A stretch of 64,000 nt of DNA from DATKJS01 sp964551995 (GTDB lineage: Bacteria; Acidobacteriota; Aminicenantia; Aminicenantales; Saccharicenantaceae). The stretch lies in contig CAZKFD010000011.1 of the NCBI GenBank assembly GCA_964551995.1, positions 124,001-188,000 of the forward strand. The letters are read 5' to 3'. Shown here in pieces: positions 41,564-48,862 of the stretch (position 1 is its first letter; every line of letters begins with the position of its first letter). Below the pieces are notes generated by a model. It searched no databases. It was given only the letters and a program-made list of their open reading frames with translations, and was not told the origin of the DNA. The position numbers were made by a program, and so were the translations under genes.

Positions 41564-42207
41564 TTTCCGTCTCCTTTCCATTCGAAATTCTTGTCGAAGA
41601 ACCAGACGACCTGAAGTCCGGTCTCCCGCGAGACCATATGGACTGAGAGAACGTCCTGACTGACGCTGCTTTTGGGTTTGGCCGGATGCGGGGGCGCCGC
41701 TTTGCCGCCGCTCTTGGCGAAATATTCCGGCTGGATGAGCGGCACCGTCCTTGTCTCTTGTCTTGCCGGCGGGCTGATCTTCGGCTTTTCCGGGGCCGTT
41801 TTCGCCGTCTCACTCCGTATGACCTCCGGCCCGGACAGGGCGGGGCCCTCCTTGGATTTGAAGATGGAGCTCCTGAAGAGGATTGCCGACGCGACGAGAA
41901 TCGCGACTGCGGCGACGGCCGTAGCCGACGCCCAGCGCAGCCGCACGCCCCAAGCGGCCCGCGCCTTTCCGCCTTTTTCCGCGGCGATCCTGCCCATGAG
42001 GGCCTTCCAATCCGCTTCGGCCCAATCGGCCATGCCCTCCTCCCGGGCAGCGGCCTTGACGCGGGCGAGCGCGCTCCGGTATTCCTCGAGCTCCCGGCGG
42101 CAGAGAGGACAGGCGTTGATGTGGGCGAGGGTCTTCCGTTCCAGCCGTGCCTGCAGGTCGCCGCCCGCTAGCAGAGGCAGGTTTCGCTTCACTTGCGCGC
42201 AGGTCAT
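41560..42207 (-). CDS. Zinc-finger anti-sigma factor, membrane-bound
   Basis: This 215-residue protein starts MTCAQVKRNLPLLAGGDL and has the ZAS pattern HINACPLCRRELEEY (His-x3-Cys-x2-Cys) that binds an ECF sigma factor in the cytoplasm. One membrane segment follows (about residues 91-110, ASATAVAAVAILVASAILF). The periplasmic part is Lys/Pro-rich and ends with a short domain (VSQDVLSVHMVSRETGLQVVW and FFDKNFEWKG). GGAGGAGGG precedes the start at 42207. It overlaps the sigma gene upstream and the secretin-N gene downstream, both as ATGA. Confidence 0.88.
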   Translation of the reverse strand: MTCAQVKRNLPLLAGGDLQARLERKTLAHINACPLCRRELEEYRSALARVKAAAREEGMADWAEADWKALMGRIAAEKGGKARAAWGVRLRWASATAVAAVAILVASAILFRSSIFKSKEGPALSGPEVIRSETAKTAPEKPKISPPARQETRTVPLIQPEYFAKSGGKAAPPHPAKPKSSVSQDVLSVHMVSRETGLQVVWFFDKNFEWKGDGK

Positions 42208-42770
42208 CGTCCCTCCTCCAGATGGGGAAACTTCTCCCGGATGGCGTCCCGGATCTTGCGCCGGGCCGATGAGAGATGGACGCGCACCGAGACGCTCGAA
42301 CAGCCGAGGGCCAGGGCCGTTTCCCTGATGTCGAGCTCCTCGAGGTCCCTGAGGATGAAGACTTCCCGCTCCCGGGGAGCCAGGACCGAGAGGCACTTTT
42401 CGAGGTCGGACCGGAATTCTTTGGCGCGCCGGCCCGATTCGGGGTCTTCCTGCGGCCAAGGCTTGCGGGCGGCCTCGACGGCGGTGTCGGCCTCTTTCCG
42501 GCGCCGTCTGAGGCGGTCGCGGGCCTGGTTCGCGGCGATCTGGAAGAGCCAGTTCCGGAAGCTCCTCGACGTGTCGTACCGGCCGAGATGCTTGAAGGCC
42601 CGAAGAAGGGCTTCTTGCGCGACTTCCCTCGCGTCCTCTCGGTTCCCGGTCAGCCGGAGGGCCAGGGACAGGATGGACTCCCGGTAGGGCGTTACCAGAG
42701 GCTCGAAGGCCTCGTTGCGGCCGGAAAGAACCATCGCCACGAGCTCCTTCTCGGTTTCATTCATCCGCAT
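42204..42770 (-). CDS. ECF-type RNA polymerase sigma factor
   Basis: This 188-residue sigma-70 family member has region 2 (LALRLTGNREDAREVAQEALLR, with the -10 recognition segment FRNWLFQIAANQARDRLRRRR) and region 4 (LAPREREVFILRDLEELDIRETALALGCS, then VRVHLSSARRKIRD) written here as joined parts. The linker between them has about 40 residues. The start is ATG at 42770 or 42764. Its promoter is a normal sigma-70-type one, so basal expression is likely not autoregulated. Target promoters cannot be identified from this window. Confidence 0.93.
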   Translation of the reverse strand: MRMNETEKELVAMVLSGRNEAFEPLVTPYRESILSLALRLTGNREDAREVAQEALLRAFKHLGRYDTSRSFRNWLFQIAANQARDRLRRRRKEADTAVEAARKPWPQEDPESGRRAKEFRSDLEKCLSVLAPREREVFILRDLEELDIRETALALGCSSVSVRVHLSSARRKIRDAIREKFPHLEEGR

Positions 42771-42794
42771 GGTTCTACCGCCGCCCGCGGCAAA

Positions 42795-42823
42795 ATGTTA
42801 AGTCTTTGCCCAGCCGGGGTCAA
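42795..42823 (-). promoter_or_regulatory. Promoter of the sigma/anti-sigma operon
   Basis: Read on the minus strand, TTGACC (42818-42823) and TAACAT (42795-42800) are separated by 17 bases and lie 25 bases before the sigma start. Confidence 0.6.
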
Positions 42824-42986
42824 AGGCCGGACGAGCAATCCGGGCGCGGCGCAAGCGGGGTTCGTGCGCTTCTTGGAGACCTGAGGCGCCTCAAATGAGA
42901 TATCATAGTGAAGGAAGAACCGTGGCATATTCCATTCTGCCGGGCGGAAAGAAATTCTTGATGTGGATCCGGGATCGCGCCTGCGC

Positions 42987-43868
42987 TCAGAGGGCGCTCC
43001 GGACGAGCGGCCGAGTCAGGCAGGTCGGCCCGCCGGCGCCCTTGTTCGAGATCTCCCGGCCTTCGTAGGTCCGGACCTCGATCCCGGCTCTCTCCAGGAT
43101 GCCGCGCGTCCGGGGGTTGCCTTCGAGGGCGAGGCATGTCCCCGGCGCCACGGCCAGGACGTTACAGGCCATCGTCGGGTATTCCTCCTCCGGGACCTCG
43201 AGAAGCTCGTACCCGCGTTCGAGGAGGAGTTTGCGGAAGGGCACGGGCAGAAGTCTTGAATAGACGAGAAGCCGGCCTTCGTCGACGGGGCTCAGCATCG
43301 ACATGAGATGGAGGACGTCGCCGGGGCCCTCCCAGTGCGGGAGTGGGACCTCGACGACTTCGCGGACGAACCCGGCGACGAGCTCCCGGAGCTGCCGGAT
43401 CCCCTCGGCATTCGTCCGGTAGCCGTGGCCGACGGCGAGGGTTTTCCGGTCGAGCCAGATGACGTCGCCGCCTTCGAGCGTTCCCGGCTCGCGGACCGCG
43501 CCGAGGACCGGCAGGCCCACCTTCGCCGCGAAGTCCCGGACGGCCTCGGGCTCGCCGCGGCGGAGCTCCTTGCCCATCCGGCAGAGGACGAGCCCGCGGT
43601 CCGTGACGGCGGCCGCGTCCCGGACGTAGATCGAATCGAGCCCGGTCCGGGGGTCCACGGGCAGGAAGTGGATTTCCGGGATCGATGTCCTCAGGATGTC
43701 CACGAAGCGGTCGTATTCATCGACCGCCCGGGCGAAGTCCGGCTCGCCCGCATAGCCCAGGTCCCGCCACTCCCCCCGGACATTCACCTGATTCCGCCAG
43801 GCCTCCCGCGGACGCTTGAGGAGGATCGACCGCGCCGGGAGGACTTCGGAATGGCCGTGCGCCGTCAT
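42987..43868 (-). CDS. Amidinotransferase/dimethylargininase-type enzyme
   Basis: This 293-residue protein has the pentein fold seen in dimethylarginine dimethylaminohydrolase and arginine deiminase. The visible active-site elements are the Asp region SIYVRDAAAV, LEGGDVIWLD, the catalytic His in DVLHLMSMLSPVD, and the nucleophilic Cys in GGPTCLTRPL near the C terminus. It should hydrolyse or transfer the guanidino group of arginine derivatives; the exact substrate is open. The start at 43868 gives a full-length protein but has only a weak ribosome site. It stands alone, divergent from the Gfo/Idh/MocA gene. Confidence 0.9.
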   Translation of the reverse strand: MTAHGHSEVLPARSILLKRPREAWRNQVNVRGEWRDLGYAGEPDFARAVDEYDRFVDILRTSIPEIHFLPVDPRTGLDSIYVRDAAAVTDRGLVLCRMGKELRRGEPEAVRDFAAKVGLPVLGAVREPGTLEGGDVIWLDRKTLAVGHGYRTNAEGIRQLRELVAGFVREVVEVPLPHWEGPGDVLHLMSMLSPVDEGRLLVYSRLLPVPFRKLLLERGYELLEVPEEEYPTMACNVLAVAPGTCLALEGNPRTRGILERAGIEVRTYEGREISNKGAGGPTCLTRPLVRSAL

Positions 43869-44224
43869 GGGCCAGCTGAAGCTCTTTCCGGGATTTCGAT
43901 GAACATGCGTTCCGTCCTCGGCGTCAAAGGTATTTCCCCGTCCGGCTTGGATGTCATTATGGGGGCAGGCGCGGCGGCTGTCAACGGCGCCTCGAGGTTT
44001 CAGGCATTTCCTTCGCGCCTCCCGGGCTCCGAAGATCGGCGAATTGACCTTCGGCGGGGGCTTGTGATATAAGCCTCTTTGGCCTTTGAAATCCAGTCTT
44101 CCATGAAGACGACGACCGCAGGCGCCCTCGGCGAATCCCCCCTCCCCGGATTATTCGCTTCTGCGCGCGCTTTCTTTCGTCCCGGAAACGATCTCCATAA
44201 TTCTGATGGATAAGGATGGTGAGC
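43869..44224. other. 356-base intergenic region between divergent genes
   Basis: Apart from the plus-strand promoter at 44044-44073 I see no gene. Short open frames here lack ribosome sites and family resemblance. Confidence 0.6.
44044..44073 (+). promoter_or_regulatory. Possible promoter of the Gfo/Idh/MocA-DUF1080 genes
   Basis: TTGACC (44044-44049) and TATAAG (44068-44073) are separated by 18 bases. A small GGCTT/AAGCC stem surrounds the -10. The leader would be about 145 bases. Confidence 0.45.
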
Positions 44225-45619
44225 ATGAACGACACAAAAACGACCGAACCCGAAGGAAAGACGTTCACCCGGCGCAAATTCCTGAGCGCCTCGGCTGCCG
44301 CGGCGGCCGGCGTGATGGTGCTTCCCCGGCACGTTGTCGGGGCGACGCCGAACCGGAAGGCGCCGAGCGACACCTTGAACATCGCCTGCGTCGGCGTCGG
44401 CGGCATGGGATTCTCCGACACGCGGGGCGTCAAATCGGAGAACATCGTCGCCCTCTGCGATGTCGATGAAGAAATGATCGCCAATCTGCTCCACGCTGAT
44501 GACCTCGACGACAAGGAGAAGGTCATGTACGCGAAGGCGGCGAAGTACCAGGACTGGCGCCGCCTTCTGGATAAAGAGAAGGGTATCGACGCTCTGACCG
44601 TGACGGTGCCCGACCACAACCACGCGATCATCGCCATGGCCGCCGTCAAGCTGGGCAAGAACGTCTATGTTCAGAAGCCCCTGACCGAAACGGTCAAAGA
44701 GGCCAGGATGCTGGCCAAGGCGGCCAAGGAGGCGAACGTCGTCACCCAGATGGGCAATCAGGGTCACTCCAAGGAAGGCGCCCGCCTGATCTGCGAGTGG
44801 ATCTGGGCCGGGGCCATCGGCAACGTCTATGAGGTCCACAACTGGACGAACCGCCCCATTTGGCCGCAGGGGATACTCGACGCCCCCAAGGAGATCCCGT
44901 CCGTTCCCTCGACGCTCGATTGGGATGTCTGGATCGGGCCGTCGCCGTTCCGGCCCTACCATCCCGCTTATCACCCCTTCAAGTGGCGGGGCTACTGGGA
45001 CTATGGGACCGGGGCGATGGGAGACATGGGCGCCCACATCCTGGACCAGCCCTTCTGGGCGCTGAAGCTCGGCTCGCCGACGAGCGTCCAGGCCAGCTCG
45101 ACGCCGTTCACCAAGGACTGCTATCCGAATGCCGAGGTCGTCACTTACGAATTCCCCGCCCGCGGCAACATGGGGCCGGTCAAGATGATGTGGTGGGACG
45201 GCGGACTGACTCCGCCCCGGCCGCCGGAGCTCGAGGACGGGCGGATGCTGGGTGATGAGAACGGCGGCTCCCTCTTCATCGGCGACAAGGGCGTCCTGAT
45301 GTGCAGCTGCTACGGCGAGGACCCGCGCCTCCTGCCCGAATCGCGGATGAAGGACTTCATGAGGCCCCCGAAGACCGTTCCGCGTTCGCCCGGCATCCGC
45401 GAGGAATGGATCGAGGCCATCAAGAAGGGCACGAAGTCGACGACGGACTTTTCATACTCGGGCCCGCTCACCGAAACCATGCTCCTGGCCAACATCGCCG
45501 TCCGGATGAAGGACAAGAACGTGAAACTCCTCTGGGACGGAGAGAAGATGGAGTTCACGAACCTGCCGGAGGCCAATCAGTACCTCCACTATGAGTACCG
45601 GCCCGGCTGGAGCCTGTGA
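44225..45619 (+). CDS. Tat-exported Gfo/Idh/MocA-family oxidoreductase
   Basis: This 464-residue protein carries a twin-arginine signal (TRRKFLSASAAAAAGVMVL), so it is exported folded, probably with bound NAD(P). The Rossmann fold follows (LNIACVGVGGMGFSD, VALCDVDEEMI), then the dinucleotide/catalytic motif reading YVQKPLTETV where EKP is usual, and the active-site AMGDMGAHILDQPFW. Insertions around PYHPAYHPFKWRGYW match the exported, sugar-active branch seen in Planctomycetes and Acidobacteriota. The ATG at 44225 is preferred over 44216 because AAGGATGG lies before it. It is followed by a DUF1080 protein, which suggests 3-keto-glycoside metabolism outside the cytoplasm. Confidence 0.9.
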   Translation: MNDTKTTEPEGKTFTRRKFLSASAAAAAGVMVLPRHVVGATPNRKAPSDTLNIACVGVGGMGFSDTRGVKSENIVALCDVDEEMIANLLHADDLDDKEKVMYAKAAKYQDWRRLLDKEKGIDALTVTVPDHNHAIIAMAAVKLGKNVYVQKPLTETVKEARMLAKAAKEANVVTQMGNQGHSKEGARLICEWIWAGAIGNVYEVHNWTNRPIWPQGILDAPKEIPSVPSTLDWDVWIGPSPFRPYHPAYHPFKWRGYWDYGTGAMGDMGAHILDQPFWALKLGSPTSVQASSTPFTKDCYPNAEVVTYEFPARGNMGPVKMMWWDGGLTPPRPPELEDGRMLGDENGGSLFIGDKGVLMCSCYGEDPRLLPESRMKDFMRPPKTVPRSPGIREEWIEAIKKGTKSTTDFSYSGPLTETMLLANIAVRMKDKNVKLLWDGEKMEFTNLPEANQYLHYEYRPGWSL

Positions 45620-45629
45620 TTTGCGCAAA

Positions 45630-45658
45630 GAGGGACAGTGCCCTCCGCAAGCAGTCCC
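45630..45658. repeat. REP-like imperfect palindrome
   Basis: GAGGG-ACAGTG-CCCTC (45630-45645) can pair internally, and GGGAC (45632-45636) can alternatively pair with GTCCC (45654-45658). A related GGAGGGACAGCCCCC string occurs at 52116-52130. No transposase is nearby, so classification is tentative. Confidence 0.3.
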
Positions 45659-45680
45659 TTGTCGGTGATGAGGTGATGTC

Positions 45681-46445
45681 ATGAAAAAATCTCTCGTGTT
45701 TCCGGCGATCGTCGGGATTCTTTTCTTTGCCGCCGCGGCCCTCTGCTTGACAGGGACGGTCGAGAACGAGTGGCAGATCCACGACATGAATCGGCCCATG
45801 GCCCCGGTCGTGACGCCCGGCCCTCCCGGCCCGCCCGTTCCTCCCCCGTCCGACGCCGTCGTCCTGTTCAACGGCAAGAACCTCGACGGCTGGACCGATG
45901 CCAAAGGCCAGCCGGCCGGGTGGAAAGTCGAGGACGGGTATATGGAGGTCGTCAAGGGCACCGGATCGATCCAGACTGTCAAGGGCTTCGGCGACTGCCA
46001 GCTCCATGTCGAGTGGATGGCCCCCTTTCCGGCCACGGGCGAGGGGCAGGACCGCGGCAACAGCGGCGTCTTCCTCATGGGACTTTATGAGGTCCAGGTC
46101 CTCGATAGCTACAACAGCCGGACCTACGCCGATGGACAGGCTGCCGCTATCTACGGCCAGTATCCGCCGCTCGTCAACGCCTGCCGTCCGCCGGGGGAGT
46201 GGCAGACTTACGATATCGTTTTCCACAGGCCCCGGTTCGGACAGAACGGGGAGCTCCTGTGCCCGGCCCGGATGACCGTGTTCCATAACGGCCTGCTGGT
46301 TCATGAATGCGCCCAGTTGACGGGCCCGACCGCCCACAGGGCCCGGCCCCCTTACACGATGACCCCCGACAGGCTCCCGGTCGCCCTCCAGGACCACGGG
46401 AATCCCGTCCGTTTCCGGGACATCTGGATCCGCAGCCTGGAATGA
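45681..46445 (+). CDS. Exported DUF1080 / 3-keto-disaccharide hydrolase-like protein
   Basis: This 254-residue product has an N-terminal signal peptide (MKKSLVFPAIVGILFFAAAALC) and then, after a Pro-rich spacer, the jellyroll DUF1080 domain: VVLFNGKNLDGWTD, WKVEDGYMEVVKGTGSIQT, FGDCQLHVEWMAP, RGNSGVFLMGLYEVQVLDSY, and the C-terminal VALQDHGNPVRFRDIWIR. The family includes enzymes acting on 3-keto glycosides. GAGGTG precedes the ATG by 6 bases. The gene is 61 bases after the Gfo/Idh/MocA gene and is directly followed, in the same frame, by the remains of a ThuA gene. Confidence 0.9.
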   Translation: MKKSLVFPAIVGILFFAAAALCLTGTVENEWQIHDMNRPMAPVVTPGPPGPPVPPPSDAVVLFNGKNLDGWTDAKGQPAGWKVEDGYMEVVKGTGSIQTVKGFGDCQLHVEWMAPFPATGEGQDRGNSGVFLMGLYEVQVLDSYNSRTYADGQAAAIYGQYPPLVNACRPPGEWQTYDIVFHRPRFGQNGELLCPARMTVFHNGLLVHECAQLTGPTAHRARPPYTMTPDRLPVALQDHGNPVRFRDIWIRSLE

Positions 46446-46823
46446 GTCCGGCCGTCGGCCGCCCTGACCGTCGCCGCGCCGCCGCAGAAAAAGCAGAAAT
46501 CCGCCTTTTTCGTCTGGGGCGGACGGGAGAGCCACGAACCCGAGAAGTGCGTGGACATTTTCGTTCCCTGGCTCGAATCCCGCGGCTTCAGGGTGGAGAT
46601 TTCCCACAGCCTCGACGCCTATCTCGACACGGCGAAGCTCAAATCGCTCGATCTCATCGTCCAGGTCTGGACCCAGGGCGCGATCACGCCCGCGCAGAAG
46701 AAGGGCCTCCTCGAGGCCGTCATGTCCGGCGTCGGGCTGGCCGGCTGGCACGGTGGGCCGCGCCATCGAGTAGCCGGGACTCCCGTCCGGGGGACGGCGG
46801 CTCCCGGCTCAATTTTCCTTTGA
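46446..46823 (+). pseudogene. Truncated ThuA-like gene
   Basis: Immediately after the DUF1080 stop, and in the same frame, the sequence encodes a ThuA-type domain: KSAFFVWGGRESHEPEKCVD, FVPWLESRGFRVEISHSLDA, LDLIVQVWTQG, and GLLEAVMSGVGLAGWHGG. The usual continuation (about 120 more residues) is missing; after WHGG the frame runs through unrelated residues to a stop at 46821. There is no start codon at the head of the remnant; only an internal GTG at 46551 and none with a ribosome site. ThuA proteins often accompany DUF1080 and Gfo/Idh/MocA genes, so this looks like a decayed third member of the cluster. Confidence 0.75.
46772..46809 (+). terminator. Hairpin with T-rich tail after the ThuA remnant
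   Basis: An outer stem AGCCGGGA/TCCCGGCT and an inner stem CCGTCC/GGACGG (3-base loop) are followed by CAATTTTCCTTT. It lies immediately before the promoter of the GGDEF gene and could end transcription from the Gfo/DUF1080 genes. Confidence 0.6.
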
Positions 46824-46849
46824 CCTGGCCCGCCGCCGTCTATTACAAT
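46820..46849 (+). promoter_or_regulatory. Promoter of the diguanylate cyclase gene
   Basis: TTGACC (46820-46825) and TACAAT (46844-46849) are separated by 18 bases and lie 22 bases before the ATG at 46872. The position rules out the earlier ATG at 46848 as start. Confidence 0.55.
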
Positions 46850-46871
46850 GGGCGGCGAAAGGACTCGGAAA

Positions 46872-48086
46872 ATGGGCGATGGGACAGCCGCTGAGAACCG
46901 CGAGGGCGCCCGACCCCGGCCGCTCACGCTCTCGTTCCGCCCGCCGCTCGAGCGGGCCTTCATGGACGACTATGCGCGGAAGTCGCTGTGGCAGGTGCGC
47001 TTCGCGGTCATCGTCACGGCCCTCTTCTACTGCGGGTTCATGGCCCTCGACGCGGCCGTCGCCGCCGAGGCGATGAAAGCCCTCCTGACGATCCGGTTCG
47101 CGATCTTCCTCCCGGCCAGCGTCATCCTCTTCCTGCTGAGCTACTGGCCTCTCTTCGGCCGGATCTGGCAGGGAGCGCTCGCCCTGTGGAGCCTCGTCGC
47201 GGGCGTAGGGATCGTGGCCATGATCGGCCTGGGGCGGGGCGAGGTCCAGAATTCGTATTACGTGGGCCTGATCATGATCTTCATCGTCCTCTACACGTGG
47301 ACCCGCGTCCGGTTCGTCTGGGCCACGCTCACCGGCCTGCTGATCGTAGCCGCGTACGAGGTGCTCACGCTCAGCGTCCTTCGCGTTCCGCCGCAGGTCA
47401 CGCTGGCCCACAACTTCTTTTTCCTCGGATCGAACGTCCTGGGCATGTTCGCCTGCTACTCGATCGAACGCTACGCCCGGAGGGAGTTCGTCATGGCCCG
47501 GCTCCTCCGCGAGGAGCAGGACAAGGTGCAGCGCGCGAACCAGGAGCTCGCCGAGAAGAACGAGGAGCTGCGCGGCCTGGCCGAGGTCGACGACCTCACC
47601 GGGATCCCCCATCGGCGGATGTTTGACCAGGAGATGAAACGGGCCTGGCGCCGCATGCTGCGGACGAGCCGCCCTCTGACCGTCCTTCTCTGCGACGTGG
47701 ACTGCTTCAAGGCCTTTAACGACACCTACGGCCACCAGGCGGGCGATGAGTGCCTCGTCAAGGTCGCCCGCGCAGTTGCCGGGTCGGCCCGCCGGCCGGG
47801 GGACTACGCGGCCCGCTACGGCGGCGAGGAGTTCGCGGTCATCCTGCAGGACACGAGCCTCGAGGGGGCCCAGCATGTCGCCGAAAGGATCTGTCTGGCC
47901 GTCCGGATCCTGGCCGTCCCCCACGCCGGGTCCGCCGTTTCGAAGCACGTGACGATCAGCGTCGGGGCCGCCACCATTCAGCCGACTCACGAACAAGAGC
48001 CGGAGGCCGTCGTCCGGAAGGCGGACGAGTGCCTCTATCAGGCCAAGGGGGAGGGACGGGACCGGGCCGTCGTGGCCCGCGTCTGA
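46872..48086 (+). CDS. Membrane diguanylate cyclase (GGDEF)
   Basis: This 404-residue protein has six hydrophobic segments (residues about 38-200), a coiled coil (EEQDKVQRANQELAEKNEEL) and a C-terminal GGDEF domain. The domain contains DDLTGIPHRRMFDQEM, LLCDVDCFKAFNDTYGHQAG and the active-site RYGGEEF. An inhibitory RxxD site (RPGD) lies exactly five residues before GGEEF, so product feedback is expected. It makes cyclic di-GMP from GTP in response to an unknown membrane signal. AAGGA precedes the ATG at 46872. The GGEEF variant is active in characterised enzymes. Confidence 0.93.
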   Translation: MGDGTAAENREGARPRPLTLSFRPPLERAFMDDYARKSLWQVRFAVIVTALFYCGFMALDAAVAAEAMKALLTIRFAIFLPASVILFLLSYWPLFGRIWQGALALWSLVAGVGIVAMIGLGRGEVQNSYYVGLIMIFIVLYTWTRVRFVWATLTGLLIVAAYEVLTLSVLRVPPQVTLAHNFFFLGSNVLGMFACYSIERYARREFVMARLLREEQDKVQRANQELAEKNEELRGLAEVDDLTGIPHRRMFDQEMKRAWRRMLRTSRPLTVLLCDVDCFKAFNDTYGHQAGDECLVKVARAVAGSARRPGDYAARYGGEEFAVILQDTSLEGAQHVAERICLAVRILAVPHAGSAVSKHVTISVGAATIQPTHEQEPEAVVRKADECLYQAKGEGRDRAVVARV

Positions 48087-48160
48087 AGCGCGCCGGCCGG
48101 GCCGGATTCGCGGCTCTGTCCCGCCGCCGGGCCTCGCCGGGGGGCGGGAGTGAACGCCGG

Positions 48161-48862
48161 ATGAGAATCAAAGTCCTGGGCACGCGCGGGGAGATCGACA
48201 GAAGCGCTCCCCGGCATGCGCGGCACTCGGGCCTGCTCGTCGACGGGCAGCTGCTCTTCGACCTCGGGGAAAGAGAATTCCTGGACGCGAAACCGCGCCG
48301 CGTCTTCATCACCCATCTCCACCCGGACCACGCCTTCTTCGTCAGGGAGCCCGCTCCGCTCGCGGTGCCCGTCTACGCCCCGGAGGCCTTGGCCGGGGTT
48401 CCCGAAGTCAGGGTCTTCCCCGGCCGGATGAACTACCGGGGCTACTTGATCCGCGCCGTCCCCACCGACCACAGCCTGAAAGTGAAGTCCACGGCCTACC
48501 TCGTGGACAGGGGCGGGCGGCGGCTGCTCTGTACGGGCGACATGTTCTGGATCAACAAAGAGCACCGCTCGCTCCTCGACAGGATCGACCTCGTCGTGAC
48601 CGAGGCCAGCTTCCTCATCCGCGGCGGGAGGATCCGGAGGGACCGCGCCACGGGGCGGGCTTTCGGCCACGCGGGCGTTCCGAACCTGATCGAGCTGTTC
48701 CGGGGATGCGCCAGGAATATCCTGTTCGTCCACTTCGGCTCGTGGTTTTACGGCGCCGCGGCGAAGTCGCGGCGGACGCTCGAGGCCCTGGGGCGGAAAA
48801 GCGGCGTCAACGTCCTGGCTGGATACGACGGCTACGAGCTGGATCTCGACGACCTGACATAA
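48161..48862 (+). CDS. Metallo-beta-lactamase-fold hydrolase
   Basis: This 233-residue cytoplasmic protein has the MBL metal motif in ITHLHPDHAFF (HxHxDH), further ligands in PTDHSLKVKS and CTGDMFWI, and GYDGYELD at the end. The arrangement resembles RNase Z- or lactonase-like phosphodiesterases rather than beta-lactamases. No signal peptide is present. The ATG at 48161 with GGGAG upstream defines the conserved first strand (MRIKVLGTRGEID). The gene is 74 bases after the GGDEF gene and its last 31 bases overlap the convergent membrane glycosyltransferase-like gene. Substrate unknown. Confidence 0.82.
   Translation: MRIKVLGTRGEIDRSAPRHARHSGLLVDGQLLFDLGEREFLDAKPRRVFITHLHPDHAFFVREPAPLAVPVYAPEALAGVPEVRVFPGRMNYRGYLIRAVPTDHSLKVKSTAYLVDRGGRRLLCTGDMFWINKEHRSLLDRIDLVVTEASFLIRGGRIRRDRATGRAFGHAGVPNLIELFRGCARNILFVHFGSWFYGAAAKSRRTLEALGRKSGVNVLAGYDGYELDLDDLT

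Noticed and set aside
48832..48862. 31-base overlap of convergent 3' ends as an antisense regulatory element
   Set aside because: Several convergent pairs here overlap by 10 or more bases; gene compaction explains it.
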